A stretch of 64,000 nucleotides of DNA from Canna indica (GCA_034359265.1 CP136896.1:67777501-67841500), one strand, 5' to 3'; positions 1 to 11,451 are shown, counted from the stretch's first letter. The notes: generated by a model from the letters alone, not told the origin. Program-made: numbers and translations.

Positions 1-2192
1 ATTGGACATACACCAAATCATTCAATCTTTGGTGCAATAATCTATTTCTTTTCTTGGTGTGAATCTATACAAAAGAAAAGTAATTAAATAAAAATAATAA
101 GTAATAACTAGTTAACTACTAAGAAAGTACTAAAAAAACATAAAATACTTAATTACTTACAAATTCAAAAGTGCTCCAATTTCGTTCACACCCGGACGAC
201 GAACAACAAAGACTAACAATGCGCTTTGCAAACTTTGAAAACTCGGGAGTACGTCCACCGAAGGATTTCCATCATTCAACTAACATTAAAAATATAAAAT
301 ATTAAAATTCAAAAATATGTAAAGACAATAAATATTAATAAATAAAATAATACACAATATACTTACGAGGAATCCTATTTGAGCACTCTCTAATCACCAT
401 CTCTCTTGCAAAAGGTCCTCGATCTTCATCATACATATCGGCATCTAGAAGTATCTTGGATCGCATTGTATCATCCAACACTAATTTCTCAAGTACATCA
501 TTGAAGTCTTCACGTAGTTTCCCCGAGTACACGACATCATTTTTCTTGATGTCAAAATACTTGCCCGGATTTAGAAATAGAGCCGCACCATATAATGGTG
601 TTTCCATTTGACGCTCCCATCGACTTTCAATAATATCAATGATTTTCTTGCACAAAGTGGATTTGTGGGCCAAGACTTGTTCGATCCTCCTCTTAGCTTC
701 ACCCATTGGCGCGGCTAATTTCGTCATAACGGGTTTTTCATCACCATCCGCTATCCTCAAAACCACAAGTAGAGGCTGTGATGCTCTAATGCAATCTTCA
801 ACTGCCTCCCAAAATTTAACCGCATGGATTAATTCATAAATTTTCTTTCCCGCTTCGGTCTTGCACAATTTTGAATCAAACCAATCTTGACCTACAAACA
901 ACCGCTGCAACTCTTGTTTAAATTTCCTCAAACATGACAATGTTAGAAATGCAGTCGCAAATCTAGTAGCCCCGGGTCTAACAAGATCATGTATGTTAGT
1001 GTGCTCCCTCATCGCATCAAGAAGGCGACCATGTCTATAAATGAATGTGGTCAATGATCTTGCTTTTGCGATTGTATGCTTGAATTCTTTCATTTTTCCC
1101 ATATCTTCCAACATAAGGTCCAAGCAATGTGCGGCACAAGGGGTCCAAAACAGTGTAGGCAATCTTTGCTCCAACAATCTCCCCGCTGCCTTATAGTTGA
1201 CGCCATTATCTGTGATAACTTGAACAACATTACTTGGGCCAATTTCTTCAATCTTGGTCTCAAGTAAGTCAGCCAACATCTGAGCATCATGACACTGACT
1301 TGAAGCATCAACAAAGCCAAGAAAAATAGTCCCTTGCGGATTATTTACAAGAAAATTTATCAACTGTCTCCCTCTTCTGTCTGTCCACCCATCTGACATA
1401 AGTATACACCCATCTCTTTCCCAAACCTCTTCATGTTTGCGTTTTAAATCTTCTGTTTGTTCTTTTGCCTTTTTCAATAAAGGAACTCGCAACTCATGAT
1501 ATGTGGGTGCTTTGTAGCCCGATCCAATTTGTGCTATGCCTTCAACCATCAACTCATAGCTTCTTGAGTTTGCCGCATTGAAAGGAATGGCATTCTCATA
1601 GAAGAAGTTGGCTACATACATGTTAACTTTTTCAATAGCCTCTTTTGTCTTCAAAGACCTTTCAATGGTCTGTTGGCTAGGACTTTTGGAGTGTCTTTCA
1701 TCCACAATTTCTTCTGGAGTTCTCTGTAGCAATCCACCAATCTTGGTTTGTGATGTGGATTGTGAGTGTGACACTTGTGACATTGCTACAAACTGAATAA
1801 CATCTTTTTTCTTCTTCTTGTAAATTGTTCCCGAGCTTGGCATGGAGTTGGAAGCTGTAGAATGGTCTACTGGTGCCACTGCTTCTTGTTCATCATCCAA
1901 ACTGAATGGTGGCTTCCTCTTAGCTGCAAGGGCATCATGCATTTCTCTCATTATCAGCGTTGTGGTTTTATCACATTTTTTCATGTCTCCATAACCACCC
2001 GCCAAATGTTGTTTAAGTCTTGTGATTCCCCCATTCAATTGGTTGCCACAAAGTGAACATGCAATCAATTGTCTTTTGTTTAAATCCGGCCAATATCCAT
2101 ATCTCCAACCAATATCTTTCGAGTTCGGTTTCCGTTTAGGATCTTTAGAAGGATCATAAGGTGTTTCACCGGAATTTCCCTCTATAATTTAC
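1..2192 (-). pseudogene. hAT superfamily transposase (BED finger, DUF659, dimerisation domain), broken, continues off the left edge
   Basis: The minus strand encodes a cut-and-paste hAT transposase. The main exon (about 2190 to 367) carries a BED-type zinc finger (WRYGYWPD, CSLCGNQ and a downstream histidine), the DUF659 core (GWTDRRGRQLINFLV, then TDNGVNYKAAG) and WTPCAAHCLDLML. A GTAAGT donor lies at 366-361. Exon 161-279 encodes the dimerisation hallmark SSSGCERNWSTFEF, and a last exon from 64 downward reads IHTKKRNRLLHQRLNDLVYV and leaves the window. After splicing, codon 272-274 is TGA where the family has the second Trp of a WW pair (reading LE-stop-WKSFGG), so the protein would lose its dimerisation domain. 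The start is not certain: the exon opens at an acceptor near 2183-2192 with no ATG before the finger, so the 5' end probably lies in another exon. Splice sites are inferred. Confidence 0.88.
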
Positions 2193-2337
2193 TGCACAAT
2201 ATAAACAATGTTGCACACAAATACACAATACAAAATGAACACAGACACACAGCTAAACAAGGACAATGCAAATATACTATCAACTTATCATTTTATCAAG
2301 CATAAACAAGGAATCAAACTGATTCGAGAACAACTAA

Positions 2338-2482
2338 CTAGCTTAGCTGTTCTGGAATAACCAGAACAGCTTAAGCTGTTCTGAAATCAAAACCAGAACA
2401 GCTAAGCTGTTTTGGAATTGAATCAAATTCCAGAACAGCTTTAAGCTGTTCTTGATTCAAGAACAGCTAGCTGTTCTGGTTT
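2338..2482. repeat. Clustered inverted 10-mer AGCTGTTCTG / CAGAACAGCT
   Basis: About eight copies of AGCTGTTCTG or its complement CAGAACAGCT occur in alternating orientation in about 145 bp, many back to back so that local hairpins form. The block lies just upstream of the hAT transposase exon on that gene's strand, in what looks like its 5' intron. Clustered short motifs of this sort are typical transposase binding sites at hAT ends, but that role here is inference. Confidence 0.75.
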
Positions 2483-2597
2483 GCAGCAGCTATGTCGGAA
2501 AAAAAAAGAAATGGCGGAAATGTCACAAGACTCAAAAATGGCGGAAAATGGAAATGCAGACGTGCCGAGCCGTGGAGAGAAGATCGCCGGAACATAC

Positions 2598-2735
2598 CTG
2601 GTCGGAAAATAGAAAAGCTTCGCCGAAGAAGTGAGGCGCCGACGGGATGCGAGGAAACTTCCGAGAGAGTCGCCGACGGGATGCGAGGGAGGAAGAAGAT
2701 TGAAGAAGATACAGGCGCCGATCGGAGGGTTTAAG
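2598..2735 (-). other. Possible untranslated first exon of the hAT transposase gene
   Basis: On the minus strand this is a GC-richer stretch with no long ORF, ending in a good donor (CAG then GTATGT at 2600-2594) that could splice to the acceptor near 2192. It contains a short direct repeat (a CTCGCATCCCGTCGGCG unit twice). The transposase ORF has no nearby ATG, so a leader exon upstream is expected; this is the best candidate but is only inferred. Confidence 0.3.
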
Positions 2736-2810
2736 TTAGGTTTTTTTTATTTAAAAAATCAATAATTTAGATATCCTTATCACTAAGTTGGATGAAAAAA
2801 ATCGCAAAAA

Positions 2811-2890
2811 AAACCCCTGGCCCAGCGGTGGAACCTTTCCGGTCCACCGCGCGGGTCAGGGTTCGAATCTTGTGTTTTTTTTTCTTTTTT
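2811..2890 (+). mobile_element. tRNA-like SINE candidate (A and B boxes)
   Basis: TGGCCCAGCGGTGG resembles the A box of a tRNA gene, and GGGTTCGAATC about 40 bases further on is a near-perfect B box with a T-arm that can pair. It is followed by a run of T. The acceptor and anticodon stems do not fold as a working tRNA, so a short tRNA-derived SINE or SINE head is more likely than a tRNA gene. No target duplication could be fixed. Confidence 0.42.
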
Positions 2891-2903
2891 CTTTTCTTGT
2901 ACC

Positions 2904-3042
2904 GCCTATCTCGTCGGGATCTCGGACGAGATCCCGACGAGAGAGGCGATATCTCGAGATCGCCTGTATCGTCCAGACGATACAGGCAAATCTACCGAGA
3001 CAGCGATATCTCGTCGCTATCTCGACGAGATAGCGACGAGAT
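2904..3042. repeat. Array of consecutive near-perfect hairpins
   Basis: Inverted repeats follow one another almost without gaps: arms 2904-2924 and 2927-2947 (21 bp, one mismatch, 2-base loop), a small palindrome at 2945-2964 centred on CTCGAG, arms 2962-2973 and 2976-2987 (12 bp perfect), and arms 3008-3024 and 3026-3042 (17 bp perfect, one-base loop). All reuse the words CTCGTCG/CGACGAG. CCCTG follows at 3048-3052; read on the minus strand, CAGGGTTATC would suit a hAT terminus, so the array may be the subterminal region of the neighbouring hAT element. Confidence 0.85.
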
Positions 3043-3492
3043 GATAACCCTGGGCAGTGGTTTGTAAGCATAATAATGTGGATCATTTTCTCAATATATG
3101 TGAGATAAAAAATGCTCCCTTGTATCATGCTAGATTAATGGGTGCATGTATTATCAGAGGCTAGTTCAATTGTATGGCTTCATATGATGCTAAGTCCATT
3201 ACTGCTATGGTTTTCTATTTGTATCTTGGACGAGAAGTACTTATTCTTTCAATATTCACATCAATGTTGTTGATGTTGAATACAACAATGATAGGGCATT
3301 AATTTTATGGTTATGTTTATCTGATACACTATGGAGCTTCGAAGTCTTTATTTTTTCTTCTTTCTACCTGAGCACTTGATTTATTGTTTGTGTTGCTTTT
3401 ATGAGTATTGTTTCTTTGCTTGAATTTCTTGGTCCTTTTTTTAAGGAAAAATAGCCCAAAACTTATCTATGCTATGTATTATCTGCTTTCAG

Positions 3493-5178
3493 ATTCTGAC
3501 TTTGTTGGAGGCTGCAATAAAGCGGGAATTTTTATCTACAAATTTTGAAACAACAAATGAACTGCTTAGTTCTGGCACTATAGGAGTTGCTTCAGAAAAT
3601 GTTGCTGCTTGTGCAGGATCTGTTCCTGTACTACCATGGGTACCTGATACTTCAGCAGCTGTAACATTAAGGCTGTTAGAACTTGATTCTTCAATTTCAT
3701 ATACGTTGCACCAGAAACTGGAGTCTCATAAAGAGAAGGAAGGAAATTATTTTGTAAGTCCTCCTTTTCATTTCTTGATAGTTTTGTAAATTCCTTGGTC
3801 TACAATTTCAAAAATATGTGGAGAGGATGAGAAGTAATTGCTATGTCTGAAGTGTAGAGTATATACAATTATTAGACTATATGCAATTATTACTTCTAAA
3901 GTCTATTAATAACAGATATTGCCCCTTTGTGGCATCTGTAGAAAATTTTAAGTTTGAGCATATTCATTTTGCTAAATGCATTCTAGATAGACAAGTCTAA
4001 TGCATTTTGTTCAGCCTAATAAGACTCCTCTTAGTTGAGAACATTTGAACGAAATATTATCAGAGGATTCTATTCACGTATAGACCAGACTTTAGATATC
4101 ATATCTCATCAAACACTTTGCTTGAATTTATTACCTGTATAGTCTTACAACCTTAGTGAAAAACTTCCTAATTTTTTTTTTGGTTTTGATAACTAATAAT
4201 TATAATGAGAAGTATTGAGTAAGACCATAACACTTTCAATTAAGGAATACCCTCTTAATCTTCATCCATTAACATTTTGTTTTTCTGTAGTTCATTCTGA
4301 GTAACTATTCTTGTCTTAGCTCCTTTTCATGGTTCTGAAGCATCTTATTTTGGCAGAAGTTTCCATCAAGGTATGCTGTTGTCAACAGCTTGCTAGAGGT
4401 AGAGCCTATGGGAACACCTAATCAAGTTGATTATCACAATGAAGGGATGTGGCTGGATTCTGGAAGTGGGCGCAGGGGTCGAGGCAGGGGTAATCGTGGC
4501 CGACGAGGGCGGGGTCGTTGGCGAGGAGGAAGAGGTTTGAGAGGGGGCACAATCTCCTCTAGATCTGAGCTTAGGGCTGAAAATGCTGGTATTTTTGAGA
4601 AGACCACAAGAAAATACACCAAAAGAGGCCGAACACGTGGCCGTGGTCATAGGCGTGGACTTCGAACTGCTAGGCCTAGACAGAGATCTGCGAACAGGGT
4701 CTCTACAGTTGATAAGAATTCTCTTTTGGAAGGTTTTACCACAGCAAAATGCACTATGCCGGCCAGAATTGAGGATTCTCCTGAGAGCTCAGGTGGAGAA
4801 GAGTGGGGTATAAGCCAAATTAGAAAGACATACGTCGAAGATGAGGATAATAGTCATAATAGTGTAGGCTCTGAATCTGATGAAAACGGTCAAGCTTCTG
4901 GAGAGGATTATGATGATCAGGCAGGATATTCTGCAAGAGATGACTATGGCGTCGAGGGAAGGTCTACAGGCCTAATTGATGATGAAACTGAAGATGATGG
5001 TGGAGACATGGAAGCAGATGAAGTGGGTGAAGATGATTTGGACTGTGATGGGAATGACTTGGATGCTTATATGGATGATGATGATGATGAGATTGATGCA
5101 GATGTTGGGGATGAAGAAGGGGGAAACCGGGATGAAAATGATGTCGCAACCTCATTTTCTTCAGAGTTTAGTGATTAA
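3493..5178 (+). CDS. C-terminal part of an RLT-like (DDT/homeodomain) chromatin remodelling protein
   Basis: Two exons in one phase are seen: 3493-3753 (acceptor CTTTCAG, donor GTAAGT) and 4357-5178 (acceptor TTGGCAG, stop TAA). The first encodes VPWVPDTSAAVTLRLLELDSSI-type sequence (seen as VLPWVPDTSA and RLLELDSSISYTL), a pattern I associate with the C-terminal end of plant RLT proteins, nuclear partners of ISWI ATPases. The second encodes KFPSRYAVVNS, then an Arg/Gly-rich RGG-like stretch (GRGRGNRGRRGRGRW) and a long acidic tail (DDDDDE). Earlier exons with the homeodomain and DDT domain would lie to the left, beyond the hAT element, so the gene is incomplete in this window. The family name rests on short motifs; a different RGG/acidic nuclear protein is possible. 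Confidence 0.58.
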
Positions 5179-5623
5179 GGGAACATCAAACAGGCATGGA
5201 TCACTCTCAGTAACGATTTAAAAAATTCTAAGAAGGGCAGTCAGCTATACTTTGCCAATTTAGTAGTCAGGATCATCAGGCGAAGCTAAGGGAGTGTGAT
5301 ACACCTTTATAAAGCCAATATTATGGATATTTTCTTGAACTTTTGTTTGCCCAGATAGAGAGATAGAGTTCAGCAGTCAAGAAAGAAGAGGCCATCATGT
5401 TTCATACTTTCATTCTTATTTATCTTTATGTTATACAAATAGGCTGATTCTATTAGTTGTTGATTCCCCTGTTAATGATGCTGAATTTTTCTTGCTCCAG
5501 GTAATTACATTGGCTTACAGATGTCTCAAATAATCTATGTATGGGTGAGTTATCAAGTGAACTGTAGGCATCTGCACGCTTCAAGTGTGCATGAGTTGTC
5601 ATCCCTAAACATTTGTCATGTCT
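5179..5623 (+). other. 3' flank of the RLT-like gene
   Basis: Presumed 3' UTR and flank. No coding potential. TTGTCATCCCTA near 5597-5608 looks like the right end of a degenerate hAT-like relic (complement TAGGGATGACAA). Confidence 0.4.
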
Positions 5624-6092
5624 AAGGATTGACAACGATTGGTTAATTACAATTTTGGTGGTTAATTGAAACAGCAATCGATTAAAAAATTTGTTAACCG
5701 AAATTGAAGTCGTTCAGTTTCAAAAACTACTATTTGAAATTGAAATCGATTCATTATCGGTTATTTGTTGGATAATCGAAATTGATGAATTCAGTTGGCT
5801 GTTTACTAATCGATCGGTTCACATATTAGTAAATAAGTAATTGATTAATAAATTGGATATTTTTTAAATATTAAAAAAATATTAAAATAGATTCTTCACA
5901 TGGTTCATATACAAATTAGAAATCATAAGCCCAAGAACACGATTATTAATATATATTATTAATAATATATGTAATAATTAATTATTACTGATTTTGATTA
6001 TTGATTAATTGCAGAATCGGTAAGATTTGAAATAAGATTTTGTGGTTTGGATAATCAATTAATCGCGGTTAATCGATATCAATTGTCATCCG
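5624..6092. mobile_element. Degenerate hAT-like relic with AACCG/AATCG word core
   Basis: The left end AAGGATTGACAACGATTGG and the right end CAATTGTCATCCGG are loosely inverted. The interior is made of decayed copies of short words such as TTAACCGAAAT and AATCGGTTA in both orientations around an AT-rich middle. No coding sequence. A target duplication is not evident, so the borders are approximate. Confidence 0.45.
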
Positions 6093-6190
6093 GTTCCATC
6101 TTGATTATTCTTTATAATTTGTTAAGAAAATTTTGGTCATTTAATAGCATTGACTAATAGAGCTCAACGGTGAAAAAGGGCTCGTCAGAG

Positions 6191-6670
6191 TAGAAATGGA
6201 AATGGGTCAGATTAGACTTTGGGCGGCATGAACTCATTGCGGTCTAGGCCAAGCATGACCATAATTTGTGTTGGGTCGGGCATGGCTCAATCATGCCCAA
6301 GAGACATACTCGGCTTGTCCCTAGGGCACTTAGGCTATGCCCAACACGGCTTAGACGTACTCAAGTTGTGCGAGTCAGGCCACCCCTGCTTTCCCAAGGA
6401 TTGTGTATGCATTATTGATTAATAAAATTTAAAATTTAAAATTTCAATAATTAATTAAATAAATTTAAAAATCAAATATATCATTAAATAAATAATATAA
6501 TAATAAAATTAAAAATAATAAAATAAATATTTTATTTAAGTTTTTAAATAATTTAAATATTAACTAATTTATTAGAAATTTTAAAGAATGTCGAGATGTG
6601 ATCGGGCCCAAGCTTGGCACATAGCTATTTTTTAAAATGGCTCATCTTTTGCCGGGCCAGGATTTTTTTT
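6191..6670. mobile_element. Degenerate relic with GGGTCGGGCATG-like word core
   Basis: It starts near TAGAAATGGAAATGGGTCAG. The segment to about 6390 is built of degenerate GGCATG/GGGTCGG/GCCCAA words and ends in GGCCACCCCTGC, the rough complement of the start. An AT-rich filler and a second GGGCCCAAGCTTGGCAC segment follow to about 6660. No ORF; borders are uncertain. Confidence 0.4.
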
Positions 6671-6793
6671 AATCTGGTATTCATTTAATATAATCATTTT
6701 ATGTTCTGCGGTGAATAAATAATGTAATATAATTTTATTAAATTAGTTAATAAAGATAAATAAGACAAGCGATGAGCTATTTTTTTTAAGGAT

Positions 6794-7303
6794 AAATTAA
6801 TAAATATATCACGACTTTTATCGAAATTCTCAAATCTATAACGATTTTTCATTTGTTTCAAATGCTGGCATCAACTCCTGATTCATTTCAATTATATCAC
6901 ATCGTCAGAATTGGATTAACTGTCCCAATAAAAAGCTGACGTGACATCGATAATGTGTCATTAGTTATTTATTTAATATAAAAAATAAAGAGTAGCTGAC
7001 GTGACATTGATGATGTCATTAGCTATTTATTTAATATAAAAATAAAAGACTAGCTGGCGTGGCATCGATGACGTGTCATCAGTCATCGATGCCACGTCAG
7101 CTACTCTTTATTTTTTATATTAAATAAATAGCTGATGCCACATCATCGATGCCACATTAGTTTTTTAACGGGACAGTTAACTCAATTCTGACAGTGTGAT
7201 ATAATTGAAACGAATCAGGAGTTGATGCTTGCATTTGAAACAAATGAAAAGTCGTGATAGATTTAAAAATTTCGGTAAAAGTCGTAATATATTCATTAAT
7301 TTT
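6794..7303. mobile_element. Foldback MITE with arms of about 250 bp (Mutator-like?)
   Basis: The left half (AAATTAATAAATATATCACG onward) is repeated inverted in the right half (ending CGTAATATATTCATTAATTT), with only a few mismatches across about 250 bp; the centre is near 7085. Inner words GCTGACGTG/CACGTCAGC recur. No coding sequence. The flanks are poly-T, so a 9-bp target duplication cannot be confirmed. Confidence 0.7.
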
Positions 7304-8500
7304 TTTTTTTTTAATATGGTATTCATTTAATATAATCATTAAATATAAATTTTTTTTTCCATAAATTATATTTTTGTCAATCAAATATTTTTTTTATTAT
7401 TTCCTAAGAAGTACACGTGAAAAGTTAATTCATAAAAAGTACAACTTTTTATATATCTCTCGTGTCAATTAAATGAGACCTAAATATTCATAAGATATAG
7501 ATTTTTAATTCTCACAAGTTCATCTTTGGGAAAATAATATAACAAGGTCAAAAGTTGGTTGAACTAAGAGAAATCAAATTCAATTGTAAAAATAAATGAA
7601 GTTTTCAATTTTTTTCTTTGGATCAATTAAATTATTGAAGTTATGGTTCATTTACTTTACTGCGGTAGGATAAGATAAGATAATAAATAAGGGATTTTTT
7701 TTTAAAAATTTAATGTAAATTAAATATAACATCAATTTTATATTCTTTTAATTTTATTTTTTTAATCTATGCACTAAATAAATAATAAATATAATTCATT
7801 CTTTCTTTTATTTTTTAAATTTATCGAAACAAATATGCAATGAATTGGTATTGATTAAAATCAAATTAAGAGACTAATAAATCATATTTTCATGGTTCAA
7901 TTTGGACCGAGAAAGCATCACAAATACATACAATTTAGATGCATATGGTACCACTAAAAATATGATATTTGATAGTACAACTCGATTGGTCTCGTATTTA
8001 GTGCACAAAATATATTATAATATATGATAAAAATAATGAGATTCATAATATAACTTATATATTTACTGTAGAATGAAAAATCATAATACAATAGAAAGAA
8101 CGTTGGACAAGTAGGTAGTCATCCTGGAACAAAATTACTTGCTCCATTTGTTTTTTTGTTTTGATTTTTTTACAGTGACATGCCTTTTTTGATAAATGGT
8201 GCATAAAAGAATATTTCCGTTAGATTATTATCCAATACTATATTACTATGCCAAACAATTAGGATTGAACTGCTTATCTTGTATTAACTTGCGCTAACTA
8301 ATTACCATGTACGGACTTGTCCTATCATGTCCAATACGCTAACCAAACACACTCTTTAATTTTGGAGCGATGTTTTTGCATTGCAAGTTAAAAACTCGTA
8401 CCCGTCCAAGAAAAGTATTTATTAAATGACTAGGTTTGAAACGAGTCAAGTCCTATTTATAATTGAATTTCTCATTCTAGCTAGTCTAAACAAATTCTTA
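7304..8500. other. AT-rich intergenic DNA
   Basis: Very AT-rich, with no gene, RNA or well-bordered repeat that I can support. Confidence 0.5.
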
Positions 8501-8833
8501 GATCATATTTGCTTTGCAAGATATGATTTGAATGAGATGAGATTTAAGATGAATAAAAATGAGATAAAAATTTAAAAGAATTTTTAAAATCTTATTTTAT
8601 ATTTGTTTTGGCATAGGATAAGAAGCATGAATATAATATGAAAATTTATATCTTGTGGATTTGAGTCCTATACCTATCACCTCTCTAGGATTTCTAAATC
8701 GGGCCAGCGATGAATTTGAGTCAAAATAAATTCACCAAATATCCGATCCGATTCTTATCCCTTGTTACAGTGAATAATGAATTGGATTTTAAAATTCAAT
8801 CCACCTCCTTAACCCATCAAAATAAACGAGGCC
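8501..8833. mobile_element. Tourist-like MITE candidate with TTA flanks
   Basis: TTA at 8498-8500 and 8834-8836 flanks ends that are loosely inverted (GATCATATTTGCTTTG on the left, complement of the right GGCCTCGTTTATTTTG). The size (333 bp), TTA duplication and lack of coding sequence suit a PIF/Harbinger MITE. The ends are imperfect, so confidence is moderate. Confidence 0.45.
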
Positions 8834-9146
8834 TTAAAAGATAGAACTTTCGGCAACGAGACTCATCAATCATATACAAACACAAGTTGGCCGAGCCAAG
8901 TATCCTAAACCGGACCCAACCACACAATCTAATTAAACCAAACCAAGTCAGATCGGGTTCCAAGTTCGTTAATTGCCACCCAGAATTGAGATTGGAAGGC
9001 TGTCATCAATCCCCCTCCGTTAATACCAATTCCTAAACAAAGGAAAACCAAAAGAAGGAGAAGAAGAAAGAAGGAGCAAAATAAGGAGATCAGGCAAACT
9101 GACGAAGAAGAGGGAGACGCGCGAGAACAAATCGAGAGGCGCCATC

Positions 9147-9474
9147 ATGTGCGAGTGCAGACCTTTGGGGTTCCTAATAGGCTTGCCGTTCGCCCTCATC
9201 TCGCTCGTCTTGTCCGTCATCGGAGCCGTCGTTTGGCTCGTCGGGTGAGTTCAGCTCAATCCTCGTCGGCGCCCTCATATATATGCAGTTTGGCATGCAT
9301 TATTTTATTTTCATATTTTATATATGTTTGTGGTGGCGGTGGACATGCAGGTCGGCGGTGAGCTGCGTGTGCCCGTGCTGCTGCTGCTGTGCCGGCCTTC
9401 TCAACATGGCGATGGATCTCATACAGCTGCCGGTGACGGTGATGCGGTGCTTCATCGACCAGATTCCCTGTTGA
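9147..9474 (+). CDS. TAX: TAXIMIN-type cysteine-rich signalling peptide
   Basis: Two exons, 9147-9244 and 9351-9474 (GTGAGT donor, TGCAG acceptor, phase 2), give a 73-residue protein. It starts [20 protein letters not shown], continues with a hydrophobic helix ending VVWLVG, then a cysteine cluster [12 protein letters not shown] and ends [11 protein letters not shown]. The CRPLGF start, the membrane or signal segment, the CPCC cluster and the terminal IPC are the hallmarks of the plant TAXIMIN family (about 73 residues), secreted or membrane-associated peptides linked to organ separation in Arabidopsis and to alkaloid regulation in yew. Start and stop match family length exactly. The upstream region is purine-rich; no clear TATA box was found. 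Confidence 0.92.
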
Positions 9475-9719
9475 TGTTAATATGTATCTTCTTTTGTAGA
9501 TATATAAATAATACCTTTGCTTTAATTTGTATGCGTATCGATGTATGCGTAGGAATTAACAAATTAATTAGGTCCCATAATTAAGGAATTAGACTTGAGA
9601 TATATACTGTCAAAGGGATGACAAATTGATCATACAAAGAAAATATGGACCAATATGAAATTAGATAAATGATAATTTCTTCTTCTATTTAACAAAAGGA
9701 GAAAATAAATTAATTAGTC

Positions 9720-10300
9720 AAAAGAAAAATTACAATCTTTCTTTACTTAACAAAATAAATCAGGAGGCCAATCATGATTTCATTCAAAGTGTCTTTCCAT
9801 TCTCCCGACGGAGTTAGTCAGCCAATTCACAGTTTCGTTCATCTCACGGCCAATATATTGTACCGCAAAATTTTTAAATTTTTTGCATACAAAATAAGGT
9901 CTTTAATGATATTCCGAACTTCCCATTTAGAAGAAATTTTTCTTTTATACATATCGACCACAGATTTAGCATCAGATTCAATAACAATATTATTGAATTT
10001 AAACTTCATATATTTTTCCATTGCAAGTCTAATAGCCAAGGATTCATAAATAATAATATGGGTAGAATTACAAGTATGAGCAGTAACATAAACAAGCCTA
10101 TCAGCATGATCCCTACAAACAGTAGAGATGTCACTCTTATTATAAACCGAGTCTACCGAAGCATCCACGTTCCATTTCAAATTATAGTAAAAATACCTCT
10201 AAGGTGCACCAAATAGGGCTAAGTTTCATCTTCACCACCTGATACAGCTTTATTTTAAAAAATCCTTCCAAATAATTTACAGCGTCAGCATTACACTTCA
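9720..10300 (-). pseudogene. LINE fragment, RNase H domain
   Basis: The minus strand from 10180 to 9839 encodes an RNase H-like domain of the type found at the C terminus of plant LINE ORF2 (KWNVDAS, then YESLAIRLAMEKYM, then IVIESDAKSVVDMY, carrying the acidic residues D, E and D). Further upstream LINE-like sequence to about 10300 is out of frame and has stops, and no reverse transcriptase is present, so this is a 5'-truncated dead copy. The 3' end lies in AT-rich sequence near 9720. Confidence 0.75.
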
Positions 10301-10837
10301 CGCTACTTAATAATTCATATCCATCCTCAGGACTTTATTCGTGTATTAATTTGGGTATATATTTGACGCCACTTGTGAGAGAGGTGTTGAATTTTCAAAA
10401 ATATAGATTCGAATCAATATATTTCTATCAACTTATAAGCTTTAAAAAAACAAAAAAACTGAACGTTCAATCAAAACTAATAATTAATATATAATATATA
10501 AAAGTTAGAAATGAATAGGATTGGACTTGACCTTCTTCTGGTCTGGTCTTTCCCTTTGGCAGCTGGGCTAATGGCCTTATAAGTTATAGTACATATGTTG
10601 CTTAATTAATTGATCAATCCATAATTAAGCTAACTCATCAAGCAAATCATACATTTTAGATTTTTAGGGCCATTTAGTTGGATGAATATGAATAATTAAA
10701 GAATATTTCATGAAATTTTTGACATTGATCCATGGGAAATAGATTGGAAATGAAATAGTCATTTGCCTCCACCAGACATCCCTTTAAGTTTCACAAATCA
10801 CTTATGTACATGTGAAGCCCAAATTGACACCCCTGAC
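10301..10837. other. Intergenic DNA between LINE fragment and hAT-like relic
   Basis: AT-rich, no ORF or RNA supported. Near 10821-10834 the sequence AATTGACACCCCTGA resembles the right end of another hAT-like relic of the type seen next to it. Confidence 0.4.
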
Positions 10838-11332
10838 TAGGGTCATCCACTGTTCGGATCACACCGAACTAAAATCGAATAATAATTGGTTCAGCTTTGA
10901 TTCTCAAAATTTAAGAATCTAACCGAATTAAAAAATAAAATATAAAATTTTAAAAATTACTTTTTATTTTTTTATTATCCGATTACATTTTTGTTGCTTG
11001 TATTGATGATTGTAAGACTTTATAATGTTGCTATTTCGTTAGTTGGTTGATGTTTGTATTATTTTTGCATGTTGATGTGTACCGTGTATGTTTTAAGTGG
11101 ACTGATTCGATTTAAATATGAGTGTATTTTGTTTAAACATGCTAAAATAAGTTTTTCAATTTGTTCGGTTAAAAAACCGAACCAAACCGAAAATAATCGA
11201 TTCGGTTTGGTTTGATTTATCACGTATTTGGTTCGGTTTTCGATTTGAATTTTCATTCAAAAAAAATTGGTTCATTTTGGCTCGGTTCAATTTAAATAGA
11301 TTAAATTTCGTTCAAACTGAATGAATGCCCCT
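10838..11332. mobile_element. hAT-like non-autonomous element with AACCGAACCG core
   Basis: Flanked by CCCCTGAC (10830-10837) and GCCCTGAC (11333-11340), an 8-bp duplication with one mismatch. The ends TAGGGTCATCCACTG and the complement of GAATGAATGCCCCT are loosely inverted. The interior is rich in degenerate TTCGGTTCGGTT/AACCGAACC words. About 495 bp, no coding sequence; same length class as the element at 49610-50104. Confidence 0.55.
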
Positions 11333-11451
11333 GCCCTGACCAATTCATTGTTATTTCCTTTAATGCATTAATTATCATGTCGGAGTTATGAATGAGCAAA
11401 TAGTATACTAGATTTCTTGGGTTTGCCGCGGGCAAGCAGGTTTCACAAGTA

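Noticed and set aside
2811..2890. Functional tRNA gene
   Set aside because: A and B boxes are present, but acceptor and anticodon stems do not form.
2788..3128. Short ORFs on both strands across the hairpin array
   Set aside because: They arise from palindromic DNA and poly-T; the translations are Arg/Asp-rich mirror images with no domain.
4976..5221. Met/Trp-rich ORF overlapping the acidic tail of the RLT-like gene
   Set aside because: Out-of-frame shadow of GATGAT-rich coding sequence.
9774..10049. Plus-strand ORF of 91 codons
   Set aside because: Antisense shadow of the LINE RNase H fragment.
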